64,000 nt of DNA, taken from Pedobacter polysacchareus (GTDB lineage Bacteria > Bacteroidota > Bacteroidia > Sphingobacteriales > Sphingobacteriaceae). The translations under genes were made by a program, and so were the position numbers. The stretch covers positions 1-64,000 of the forward strand of contig NZ_JAHYSS010000011.1 of assembly GCF_019802255.1 (NCBI RefSeq), in the 5' to 3' direction. The notes under the pieces were generated by a model, which was not told the DNA's origin, searched no databases, and saw nothing but the letters and a program-made list of their open reading frames with translations. Each line of letters begins with the position of its first letter. Position 1 is the first letter of the stretch. Positions 33,335 to 41,645 of the stretch are shown piece after piece.

Positions 33335-34411
33335 TTAATGCTGATCCAATACGCTTAATAGCTTTTCAAGATCTTCCTCGGTATTGTAAAAATGGAAGGA
33401 AAGTCTTAATCCTTCCCCACGTGGAGTAAGCAAGATGTTAGCTTCCTGCAGGCGTTGCGTCAATTCAACATCTGTAGAAATATTAAAGATGGTACTATGC
33501 AGTTTCCTTGCTGCAACAGTGTTAGACAGCAGTCCACGATCCGTTAATGCCTTTTTTGCCCGTCCGCCAATGGATTGCAATTTTTGCTGAATGACATCCA
33601 TACCAATGGATTCAAAGTTTAAAATAGCCTGTTTCAGCGTGCCAAAATTAAAGGTATCCAGGTGGCCTGGTTCAAAACAAAGCGACAACATGCTTCTGTC
33701 TTTTAAAAAGATCTCTGTAGGGAGTGAATAACTAATTCTTTTCTGATATAAGCTCGCGCAAGCCTGATCTTTGAGGAGAACAAATCCATTGCCATATCCC
33801 GAAAGCATCCATTTATAGCCACTGCTGATGAGTACATCCAATCCCGATGCTTCAAAGTTAAAACTACCTGTACCACAGAACTGAGTTCCATCGCCTACAA
33901 TCAGCAAATCTGGGTAGCTTTCCTTTAGAGTTTTGATGAAATTGAGATCTATTTGAATGCCACTGGCATATTGAACCAAACTGATGGCCAAGATGGATGG
34001 GTTAAATGTTTTAATTTTATCCAAAATGTGCTGTTCAAGAGCTTCATCCGCAAGGGCATACTCACATGGAAACCCTCTGCTTTCTACTGGGTAATTCACT
34101 GATGGATAATCGCTGCTGATCAGCAAAAATTTATGATCCGGCGCCAGGCCATCCAGGAAGGTATTAAAACCGTAAGACATGTTTTGAACAAGAAAAGTGT
34201 TTTCTGCCTTGCTATGAAAGAATCTGGCCACATGCTCCCTCACATCCTGTAAAAAACTCCGTTGCTCGAGGCGGAAGTCACTACCGCGACGGAAAAAATC
34301 TTCATCATGTGATTTTCTCCATTCTAAAATAGAAGTAGATAGTATACCCGAACTGGCAGTGTTTAGATAGGTGCAATTCGAGAGTAGCGGAAATTGTGCA
34401 TTGATACTCAT
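33335..34411 (-). CDS. Class V PLP-dependent aminotransferase-like enzyme
   Basis: Fold-type I PLP enzyme of 358 residues in the class V group that includes cysteine desulfurases, isopenicillin-N epimerase-like proteins and kynureninases. The cofactor Asp is in VGDGTQF, and the Schiff-base lysine is in SSGYKWMLSGYGNG (about residue 198). The opening YLNTASSGILS is typical of the group. No cysteine-containing active-site loop of a desulfurase is apparent. Substrate unknown. It is a single gene, divergent from the glycosidase gene. Confidence 0.85.
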   Translation of the reverse strand: MSINAQFPLLSNCTYLNTASSGILSTSILEWRKSHDEDFFRRGSDFRLEQRSFLQDVREHVARFFHSKAENTFLVQNMSYGFNTFLDGLAPDHKFLLISSDYPSVNYPVESRGFPCEYALADEALEQHILDKIKTFNPSILAISLVQYASGIQIDLNFIKTLKESYPDLLIVGDGTQFCGTGSFNFEASGLDVLISSGYKWMLSGYGNGFVLLKDQACASLYQKRISYSLPTEIFLKDRSMLSLCFEPGHLDTFNFGTLKQAILNFESIGMDVIQQKLQSIGGRAKKALTDRGLLSNTVAARKLHSTIFNISTDVELTQRLQEANILLTPRGEGLRLSFHFYNTEEDLEKLLSVLDQH

Positions 34412-34509
34412 GGCACGAATATACAGATTAGCTAAAAAACTGGAATGGCTTCATCAGATAATCCATTAAAATAGTTAATTAATCTATTCGCCGACCAGGT
34501 GGTGGCATT

Positions 34510-34517
34510 TATCTTTG
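34510..34517 (+). promoter_or_regulatory. Promoter -7 box of the GH95-like gene
   Basis: TATCTTTG matches TAnnTTTG exactly and gives a leader of about 36 bases. No clear -33 TTTG is present. Confidence 0.55.
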
Positions 34518-34559
34518 CCATTAACCACAAATGTAAAACAACGAAAAACCTAGACGTTA

Positions 34560-36887
34560 ATGCTTAAACCTAAAATCTTAAAAACCTGTTTCCTGATCTT
34601 AAATAGCTGCATGGGCCTTTCGGCCAGTGCTCAGCAGGCAGTCTTACCTGAATCTGCTTATAATCTCGTACTTAAAGCACCTGTAATTGCCTGGGATGAA
34701 GCATTGCCACTCGGTAATGGATTGATGGGAGGCTTGTTATGGGGGGAGAATAACACCGTCAAACTCTCTTTAGATAGAGGTGATTTATGGGACGAGCGTA
34801 CGCATGGAGAGAAAGAATGGTGGAAAAAATATACTTATCATAAGGGAGCAGCACTCATTGCTCAAAAGGAATTCAATACGGTAAATTCCTGGTGGGATGA
34901 AGCTTATAATGGGGTGAGTCCGACGAAATTGCCTGCGGGGAGGATTGAATTTAGATTTCCTAAAGGAGAAGTACTGAAGAATTTTGAACTGCTGGAAGCG
35001 ACGGCAGAAGGCGTGGCAAGGTTCAATTCCGGAGGACAAATGCATGCTTTTTATAGTGCGAAAGATCCGGTGGCGATGCTGTCTATTAAAGGAGTAGTAC
35101 CGGATGAAGTTCAGTTGTTCAGTCCGATGGAGGTGTATCGGAAAACCGTAAAGGGCGACGGTGGACCAAGCAGCGGCGGATCTGTCAGTAAACTGGGTTA
35201 TCCTGAAGCGATAAAAGGAAAATCGGCCAATGCCGAATGGTATATCCAGGAAGCTGCCGAGGGCCTGAAATATTGCGTATATATCGAGAGAAAGAAAAGT
35301 AATAAAGAAACTTTGATCGCTTTGAGCATTACTTCTACAGCCGATAGCAAAGACCCTTTGGCATTGGCCCGTCAGCGATGTGCCATTGCTTTAAACAAGG
35401 GATATCCCGCGATGCGCAAACCTCATGTACAGTGGTGGGCGGATTTTTGGAAGAAATCGAGTGTTCAGATTCCAGATACAGCGGTTCAGAAACAATACAA
35501 CCTGGTGCAGTATTTTTATGGTGCAGCATCTCGCTTAAATGCCCCGCCTATGCCACTCCAAGGAGTCTGGACTGCAGATAACGGCACTTTACCACCATGG
35601 AAAGGCGATTACCATAACGACCTGAATACGCAGATGACTTATATGGCTTATCAGGAATCCGGAAGATACGATGAAGGGGCTTCGTACCTGAATTTCCTTT
35701 GGGATCGCCGGGATTTCTTCAGGGATTTTGCGAGAGATTTTTATGGTACTAAAGGGCTGGCTTGTCCGGGTGTGATGTCTTATTCTGGTCAGCCATTAGG
35801 CGGATGGGGACAATATAGTATGTCGCCAACCATGAGCGCATGGAGTGCACACCTGTTTTATTTACATTGGCTTTATACGGCTGATGATACTTTCCTGAAG
35901 GAAAAAGCTTATCCATGGAGTTCCGAAGTGGGAGAATGTATGCTGGGTTTACTGCAGAAAGACAGCAATGGCCTGTTGAAATTGCCGCTTTCTTCTTCTC
36001 CGGAAATTTTTGATAACAGTCCGAAGGCATGGTTGGAGCCCAATAGCAATTACGACCTGATGAGCTTAAAAATGCTGTTCCTCTCTCTAAAGGAAATGGC
36101 TGGAGAAATGGGTAAAAACGAAGAAGTGAAGAAATGGGGAGACGCGGCAATAGCGTTAGGTGATTTCCATACGAAAGAGGATAGTACATTACTTTTAGAT
36201 GCAAAATATGAGTTGACCGAAAGCCACAGACATTTATCCAACATCATCGGGATTTATCCTTTCAATTTGATCAACAATGAGTCTGGCAAAGCCGATGCGA
36301 AAGTAATAGAAGCTAGTTTGAAAAGCTGGGATAAATTAGGCACCCGATCTTGGGTAGGTTATACTTTCTCCTGGATGAGCTGCCTGAAAGCAAGGGTAGG
36401 TGATGGAGAAGGGGCTGTGAAAAACCTGGATATTTTCGTTAAAGCTTTTATCTTGCGCAATGGTTTCCATGTAAACGGCGATCAAACTAAGCGCGGTTAT
36501 TCGGGTTTTACTTACCGCCCATTTACGCTGGAAGGTAATTTTCTGGCTTCGCAGGCAGTACATGAAATGTTGATGCAAAGCTGGAGCGTTACGCCTGGAG
36601 ATCCTCATACAGGCCTGATCCGTATTTTTGCTGCCATGCCTAAGAAATGGGCAGATGCTTCTTTTACAGACCTTAGGGCAGAAGGTGGTCACCTGGTTTC
36701 AGCGATTCGTAAAAATAACAAAACAACTAGCTTCCGCATTACTGCAGGCAGAACTGGTAAGCTCCAGATTAAGGATAATTTTAATGGGATTCAACCCGTA
36801 TGGAATGTTAAATCTGTGGCTAAAATAGGAGAGGTTTACGAGGTTAATTTGAATAAAGGACAGACTTTGACAGCGACGCTCAACTAA
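34560..36887 (+). CDS. Glycoside hydrolase, GH95-like (alpha-L-fucosidase type)
   Basis: Secreted glycosidase of 775 residues with a signal peptide ending near SASAQ. The N-terminal domain has the GH95 signature EALPLGNGLMGGLLWGE and LSLDRGDLWDER (about 43-80). The (alpha/alpha)6 catalytic part shows HNDLNTQMTY (about 352-361), which aligns with the two active-site Asn residues of GH95, and SSSPEIFDN with the likely catalytic acid Glu. It should remove terminal alpha-L-fucose or alpha-L-galactose from glycans in the periplasm; related families such as GH65-like enzymes cannot be ruled out. There is no neighbouring SusC/SusD pair, but a GH20 hexosaminidase lies 1.9 kb downstream. Confidence 0.82.
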   Translation: MLKPKILKTCFLILNSCMGLSASAQQAVLPESAYNLVLKAPVIAWDEALPLGNGLMGGLLWGENNTVKLSLDRGDLWDERTHGEKEWWKKYTYHKGAALIAQKEFNTVNSWWDEAYNGVSPTKLPAGRIEFRFPKGEVLKNFELLEATAEGVARFNSGGQMHAFYSAKDPVAMLSIKGVVPDEVQLFSPMEVYRKTVKGDGGPSSGGSVSKLGYPEAIKGKSANAEWYIQEAAEGLKYCVYIERKKSNKETLIALSITSTADSKDPLALARQRCAIALNKGYPAMRKPHVQWWADFWKKSSVQIPDTAVQKQYNLVQYFYGAASRLNAPPMPLQGVWTADNGTLPPWKGDYHNDLNTQMTYMAYQESGRYDEGASYLNFLWDRRDFFRDFARDFYGTKGLACPGVMSYSGQPLGGWGQYSMSPTMSAWSAHLFYLHWLYTADDTFLKEKAYPWSSEVGECMLGLLQKDSNGLLKLPLSSSPEIFDNSPKAWLEPNSNYDLMSLKMLFLSLKEMAGEMGKNEEVKKWGDAAIALGDFHTKEDSTLLLDAKYELTESHRHLSNIIGIYPFNLINNESGKADAKVIEASLKSWDKLGTRSWVGYTFSWMSCLKARVGDGEGAVKNLDIFVKAFILRNGFHVNGDQTKRGYSGFTYRPFTLEGNFLASQAVHEMLMQSWSVTPGDPHTGLIRIFAAMPKKWADASFTDLRAEGGHLVSAIRKNNKTTSFRITAGRTGKLQIKDNFNGIQPVWNVKSVAKIGEVYEVNLNKGQTLTATLN

Positions 36888-36986
36888 TCCATAATTATTT
36901 TAGCTGATATTTCAAGATGGTTATGTTATTTTAGAGCTGACGTTCTCCCCGATTTTTAGTTGGAAGCGCTTAATAAGAGTTGATTT

Positions 36987-37757
36987 ATGAAAAAACACCT
37001 TATAATATTATTGCTCTGTACTACTTCTTGCTTGTGGGTTAGGGCTGCAGCTATTGAGCCAGATAGCCTGTTGATTAGTCGGGTGCTCAAGGAGCTGGGA
37101 ATTCCGCTTGCCAAAACTAAAGAAGAGTTTATCCGCACGAAAGCAATGCCAAATGACCCTGGTAAAACGATCTTCAGTATTCCTGTATTGGTTAGCGAAG
37201 AAGATGGGGGAAGTTCCTATACCATGGATGCTTATGTTCTAGTGGTGGAATCGGCAACAGGTAAGATCCTGCAAAAGTATGATGAAGAAGGTTATTGGGA
37301 ATCCGACGCGGTTCGTATCGAGGATATTGGCATAGATACAGCGCCTTATCGGTTAAATCCACAGACCAGGGCTTTTGGTATCACGACACAATTTGTAGGC
37401 AGTTCCAGCCCAAATCCTTTTAGCCAGACAACGATCTCTTTGTTTGTTCCACAGGGAAATACCTTAATTAAAGTAGTCGACAAACTGGTTTTAGAGCAGT
37501 ACAATGGAGAATGGGACATGCATTGTGCTGGAGTTTTCGAAAACAAAATGACTAATATTGAAGTGTCCAGCAGCAAAACTAATGGTTACGCCGATCTGCT
37601 CATCAATAGTAAAATCACCAATACCGAATCGTTTAAGATGGGAGAAGAATGCGAAGCAAAAGTTGTAAAAAACAAGCTGAATAAAAGCGTATTGAAATTT
37701 AGTAGGGGAAGTTATCACATCAGCCCACCTAGAAATAAACCGGTTAGAAATAAATAA
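36987..37757 (+). CDS. Hypothetical secreted protein
   Basis: Protein of 256 residues with a signal peptide ending near VRAAA. The mature part is mostly beta-strand, with two Ser/Asn-rich turns (SSSPNPFSQ and VSSSKTNGYADLLIN). No family is recognised. The C-terminus is Arg/Lys-rich. It lies 99 bases after the glycosidase gene in the same direction, so they may share a transcript. Confidence 0.72.
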   Translation: MKKHLIILLLCTTSCLWVRAAAIEPDSLLISRVLKELGIPLAKTKEEFIRTKAMPNDPGKTIFSIPVLVSEEDGGSSYTMDAYVLVVESATGKILQKYDEEGYWESDAVRIEDIGIDTAPYRLNPQTRAFGITTQFVGSSSPNPFSQTTISLFVPQGNTLIKVVDKLVLEQYNGEWDMHCAGVFENKMTNIEVSSSKTNGYADLLINSKITNTESFKMGEECEAKVVKNKLNKSVLKFSRGSYHISPPRNKPVRNK

Positions 37758-37769
37758 GTACTCAGAAAA

Positions 37770-38162
37770 TTACTTAGCTGGTTTTGTTTTTTTTGCTTTG
37801 CCTAAGTTTTCCTGCCTTCTAAAAGCAACAATCCTGCGAATCAGCTCGAGGGGAAGCGCCTGCTCAATTGGGAATTTTACAGAACCTTTGGCCATTTGAT
37901 AGCCTGATAATTCTGAATGAAAAGCCTCAATTCCAGAGGGCGCCGGGTAAAAACCGATGTGGTTTTTATAAGCTGCAAAATGGACCAGATTGCCATTTAA
38001 AGTAAAAGTAGGGATGGCATAATTAATGGTTTCCTCCGCCTCAGGAGCGGCTTCCCTAATGGTTTTCCTAAGTTCCTCCAGCATCATCTGTACCTGATCT
38101 GGAAAATTAGAAATGTAATCTGAGATGCTTTTTGGATTAGTGGTACTTGACGTGCTTTTCAT
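37770..38162 (-). CDS. DUF1801 (YdhG-like) protein
   Basis: Small cytoplasmic protein of 130 residues with the DUF1801 fold: ISDYISNFPDQVQMMLEELRKTIREAAPEAEETINYAIPTF as the opening block and HIGFYPAP plus SVKFP motifs. Family members resemble the frataxin-like iron chaperone YdhG, but the biochemical role is not settled. The ATG at 38162 is chosen because it begins just before the domain and overlaps the upstream gene by 26 bases; an in-frame ATG at 38201 would lie deeper inside it. The C-terminus is Lys-rich. Confidence 0.8.
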   Translation of the reverse strand: MKSTSSTTNPKSISDYISNFPDQVQMMLEELRKTIREAAPEAEETINYAIPTFTLNGNLVHFAAYKNHIGFYPAPSGIEAFHSELSGYQMAKGSVKFPIEQALPLELIRRIVAFRRQENLGKAKKTKPAK

Positions 38163-38460
38163 TTGAATCAACTTTAGTGGGGTTGCAAACTGGCTTTTCA
38201 TCTATTATTTGGCAAACAGTACCTGTATTGAGGAAACCAACAATGATTAGCCCGATGGAACTGATGAATAATAAAGCTAAACTGATATTGCTTTTAACTT
38301 TTTTTATCTGGAAACGCAGACTGAGCAATAAATAGGTATAACTGGACGCCCATATTATAAATACGACGATCATTACCGATTCGTTCCACCCGATGGAATC
38401 GTCGTTCATCCCAAACCAGGAGGGATCAAAAACAGATTTTGTAAATTGTAACAAGGTCAT
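38137..38460 (-). CDS. Hypothetical membrane protein
   Basis: Predicted protein of 107 residues with two membrane segments (about 28-48 and 60-80), a Lys-rich cytoplasmic loop between them and a cysteine pair at the tail (TVCQIIDEKPVCN). No family is recognised. The ATG at 38460 is preferred to one at 38514. The 3' end overlaps the DUF1801 gene, suggesting coupled translation. Confidence 0.6.
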   Translation of the reverse strand: MTLLQFTKSVFDPSWFGMNDDSIGWNESVMIVVFIIWASSYTYLLLSLRFQIKKVKSNISLALLFISSIGLIIVGFLNTGTVCQIIDEKPVCNPTKVDSNEKHVKYH

Positions 38461-38600
38461 CCTAATACAAATATATTCTTTCAGAGATAGGAAGGTACTG
38501 GGATAACATGACATATTTAGGGGGGATATGCGACAACTTGGAATATAGCAATCTTAATTAAGCAGAACAAATTCTTCATTTAAAAATAGGGATAATACCA

Positions 38601-38619
38601 TACCGCAAACGTTTGTGCG
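38601..38619. promoter_or_regulatory. LacI-type operator palindrome upstream of the GH20 gene
   Basis: CAAACGTTTG (38606-38615) is a perfect palindrome with the central CG typical of LacI-family operators, flanked by CG on one side and TGCG on the other. It lies about 160 bases before the hexosaminidase gene. No LacI-type regulator gene is in the window. Confidence 0.5.
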
Positions 38620-38728
38620 ATTTCAGTGCCTTCATTTGTCGTCTTATTGCCTGATATTTTATTAGCATTGTGTAAGCGATACCATACTGAACCATTAAGA
38701 AGCTCTAGACTTCTCTAAAGTATAATCG

Positions 38729-38742
38729 CTGGAAAGGCGGAG
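38729..38742 (+). repeat. 14-base intergenic repeat, copy 2
   Basis: CTGGAAAGGCGGAG, identical to 10149-10162, located 30 bases before the GH20 gene. Function unknown. Confidence 0.35.
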
Positions 38743-38772
38743 AGATGCGCTGTTTTCAATGAAACCTAAAAT

Positions 38773-41199
38773 ATGAATATGAAAAAACTATACGCAATGG
38801 TATCCTGCGCCTTTTTATTTGGCGGACAGGTATTTGCCCAGCAGACCGATAGTGTCTTGTTTGGAGAAATTGGGAAACAGGTGGCTTTTTCTGCCGCTCT
38901 GAAATCTGGTGATACTGCCATCCCTAAACTGAAAGTACCTAACGGATTTTCTGCCGTTTTAAAAGGAACCGATCGCCTAACAGTCGTCAATGCCGATGGA
39001 AAGGTTTTTATGCCACTCGAAAATGTAGACGTTTCTTTGTTCTATCAGCTGAAACGGGAAAGTGATCAGCTGACCATGGATATGCAAACGATCACTTTAA
39101 AGGTGCCAGGTCAGTTCAATGACCAGGGAAAAGCAATCAATGCTAAACCTTTTGTGATTCCAGCCTTAAGAGAATGGCATGGGGCAACAGGTAGTTTTCA
39201 ATTGAAAAAGAAAAGCCGCATTGTCCTGGCAGACCATGATCCTGTTTTACGAGGAATTGCTGATCTATTGCAAAAAGACCTGAAGGCCATGAATCTTCCT
39301 TTGGAAATCAAAATAGGGAAACCTGCAACTGGCGATATTGTATTATCCCTGAAAACATCCGACAAAGGATTAGGCGAGGAAGGATATGAAATGATCATTG
39401 ACGATTACCTTCAGATCAATGCTTTGCATAAAAAAGGAGCGATCTGGGGCACAAGAACACTACTGCAATTGCTGGAACAGGACCCCGTAAATCACCATAT
39501 CGTAAAAGGACAAAGTAGAGATTATCCTAAATATGCGGTCAGAGGATTAGTGCTTGACGTAGGAAGAAAGTTCTTTACCATGGATTTCCTCAGAGAATAT
39601 GTGAAAATGATGTCCTACTATAAAATGAGCGAATTCCACATTCACTTAAATGACAACGGATTTCCCATCTATTTTAAGAACAAATGGGAAGATGTGTACG
39701 CTGCTTTCCGTCTGGAAAGTACAACTTACCCAGCGCTAACGGCTAAAGATGGACATTATACGAAGAAAGAATTTATTGCACTTCAGGAGATGGCCGATGA
39801 TTATGGCGTAGTGATTATTCCTGAAATTGATGTGCCTGCACACTCCTTAGCCATCACCAGAATTCTCCCTGAAATTGGCAGTAAAAAATATGGTATGGAT
39901 CACCTGGATCTGTATCATCCTAAAACTTACGAGATTGTAAGTAATATATTTAAAGAATACCTGGAGGGCCCAAACCCAGTTTTTAAAGGGAAGGTAGTCC
40001 ACATTGGTACCGACGAATATGCGAAAGAGGAAGCCGAAAAATTCAGGTATTTCACGGATTACTTTATCAAATATGCACAGGGATTTGGAAAAGATGTTCG
40101 TGTTTGGGGTGCCTTGACTCACGCAAAAGGGAAAACTCCTGTGACGGTTAAAGGGGTGGCGATGAATGCCTGGTACAATGGTTACGGTGAACCCAGGGCA
40201 ATGAAAAAACTAGGTTATCCGCAAATCAGTACTCCTGATGGTTGGCTATACATCGTTCCGGCAGCAGGCTATTACTATGATTACCTGAACTTAAAGAATT
40301 TGTATAGAAAATGGGAGCCCGTAAATATTGGTGATGTGACTTTCCAGGCCGGAGATCCTGCCGTTATTGGAGGAATGTTTGCCGTGTGGAATGATAAATC
40401 ACCAGCTGGAAACGGTATTACAGAGAAAGATGTTCATGACCGCGTTTTCCCTGCATTACAAGTTTTATCTCAAAAGATGTGGGCTGGAACAGACAGCATT
40501 CCTTTTAAAGATTTCCTGGTTAAAGGAAAAGGAATTAAAGAAGGACCTGGCGTTAACGTAGCTGGTTATGTTTTAGGGAAAGACTCATTGGTGCTGAATT
40601 ATACTTTTGAAGATTCAAAACTTAAAGATCAATCCAGCTATAAGCGTGGAGCTGCAGTTAAAAATAAGGTAAACTTTGCTAAAGGGATCAATGGTAATGC
40701 CCTGGTTTTATCAGGCGAGAACAGCTTCCTGCAATTGCCGCTTAAAGAAATTGGCTATGGTTATACCGTTTCTATGTGGTTAAAACCGGATCAAAACTCG
40801 GTAGGAGAGCGGATCTTATTTAGCTCAGAAAATGGGGTAGTTAAATCCTCCACTAAATCTCAAAAGCTAGGCTTCTCCAGAGAAGGAATGGATTATGAAT
40901 TTAATTACCAATTGCCAGCAAATGAATGGACACAGGTAGTGATCACTGGTGACCATAAAGGAACTTCATTGTACATCAATGGAAAACTTCAGGAGAAAAT
41001 GATGGGTAAGGAAATCTTATTCCCGGATACTAAAGCAAAAATGTTAAAAGTAGAAACATTGGTGTTTCCATTGCAGAATTTAGGCAGTGCAAAAAATGGT
41101 TTCTCTGGTGCGGTAGACGATTTGAAAGTATTTAATAAAATGCTTTCTGATCAGGAGATCAGTAAAGGTTATTTAAATAAAGGGCAGGTTTCAAAATAA
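38773..41199 (+). CDS. Beta-N-acetylhexosaminidase (GH20) with C-terminal LamG-type domain
   Basis: Secreted enzyme of 808 residues that removes terminal N-acetyl-glucosamine or -galactosamine. After a signal peptide (ending near VFAQ) comes an alpha/beta GH20 N-domain (about 130-250), then the TIM barrel (about 255-560), with RGLVLDVGRKFF at its start and the catalytic Asp414-Glu415 in HIGTDEY (the usual form is HIGGDE). The C-terminal part (about 605-800) is a concanavalin-like LamG domain that probably binds sugars. Met3 is an equally good start. It may act with the GH95-like enzyme on host or fungal glycans. Upstream lie a LacI-type palindrome and a short repeat. Confidence 0.93.
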   Translation: MNMKKLYAMVSCAFLFGGQVFAQQTDSVLFGEIGKQVAFSAALKSGDTAIPKLKVPNGFSAVLKGTDRLTVVNADGKVFMPLENVDVSLFYQLKRESDQLTMDMQTITLKVPGQFNDQGKAINAKPFVIPALREWHGATGSFQLKKKSRIVLADHDPVLRGIADLLQKDLKAMNLPLEIKIGKPATGDIVLSLKTSDKGLGEEGYEMIIDDYLQINALHKKGAIWGTRTLLQLLEQDPVNHHIVKGQSRDYPKYAVRGLVLDVGRKFFTMDFLREYVKMMSYYKMSEFHIHLNDNGFPIYFKNKWEDVYAAFRLESTTYPALTAKDGHYTKKEFIALQEMADDYGVVIIPEIDVPAHSLAITRILPEIGSKKYGMDHLDLYHPKTYEIVSNIFKEYLEGPNPVFKGKVVHIGTDEYAKEEAEKFRYFTDYFIKYAQGFGKDVRVWGALTHAKGKTPVTVKGVAMNAWYNGYGEPRAMKKLGYPQISTPDGWLYIVPAAGYYYDYLNLKNLYRKWEPVNIGDVTFQAGDPAVIGGMFAVWNDKSPAGNGITEKDVHDRVFPALQVLSQKMWAGTDSIPFKDFLVKGKGIKEGPGVNVAGYVLGKDSLVLNYTFEDSKLKDQSSYKRGAAVKNKVNFAKGINGNALVLSGENSFLQLPLKEIGYGYTVSMWLKPDQNSVGERILFSSENGVVKSSTKSQKLGFSREGMDYEFNYQLPANEWTQVVITGDHKGTSLYINGKLQEKMMGKEILFPDTKAKMLKVETLVFPLQNLGSAKNGFSGAVDDLKVFNKMLSDQEISKGYLNKGQVSK

Positions 41200-41230
41200 A
41201 GAAGCCTACCTGGAATATAATATTGGGGGA

Positions 41231-41263
41231 GCGTCCGGGTCGTTATGACTCGGGCGCTTTGTT
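41231..41263 (+). terminator. Terminator of the GH20 gene
   Basis: An 11-bp GC-rich stem (41231-41241 with 41247-41257, two G-T pairs) with a 5-base loop is followed by TTTGTT. Confidence 0.75.
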
Positions 41264-41365
41264 ATTTAAGGAAATAGTGGATTTTAAGCTTAAGAAAAAT
41301 GACCTCATTTCTCCTAATACCTGCTGGAAGCTCAGCGCATCTGCTAAATTATTCAGTTAGATTTA

Positions 41366-41373
41366 TATCTTTG
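41366..41373 (+). promoter_or_regulatory. Promoter -7 box of the cobalamin riboswitch transcript
   Basis: TATCTTTG matches TAnnTTTG. The transcript would begin near 41380, at the first bases of the riboswitch, which makes the box credible although a -33 element is not clear. Confidence 0.6.
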
Positions 41374-41377
41374 CGGC

Positions 41378-41540
41378 GCTTTTGGTTTCCGGCATACACC
41401 CGGAATTAAAAGGGAATCTGGTGTAAATCCGGAACTGTCCCGCAGCTGTAAGCTCCTTAACCGAGGTACAATTCAAGGTCACTGTTATTAACGTAATGGG
41501 AAGACCGTACTTAGGGGAGCAAGTCAGAAGACCTGCCTTT
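41378..41540 (+). promoter_or_regulatory. Cobalamin riboswitch
   Basis: The RNA has the conserved core of the B12 family in order: GGGAAtctGGTGtAAaTCC (41412-41430), the C-G-C-A-G-C-TGTAA block (41440-41450) and the closing GTCAGAAGACCTGCC (41523-41537). It lies directly before the propeller lipoprotein gene. In the 100 bases after it, AGCTT and AAGCT can pair near 41558-41577, and there is no T-run terminator, so control is probably at translation. It should lower expression when B12 is plentiful. Confidence 0.95.
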
Positions 41541-41645
41541 AGCATTTATAATTCATAGCTTTCGGGGATTGAAGCTGGAATGAGGATACTCTTTTTGGGG
41601 TACCCATATTCTTTTTATTCCGTTTGCTGTGGTTTAAAGCAAAAG

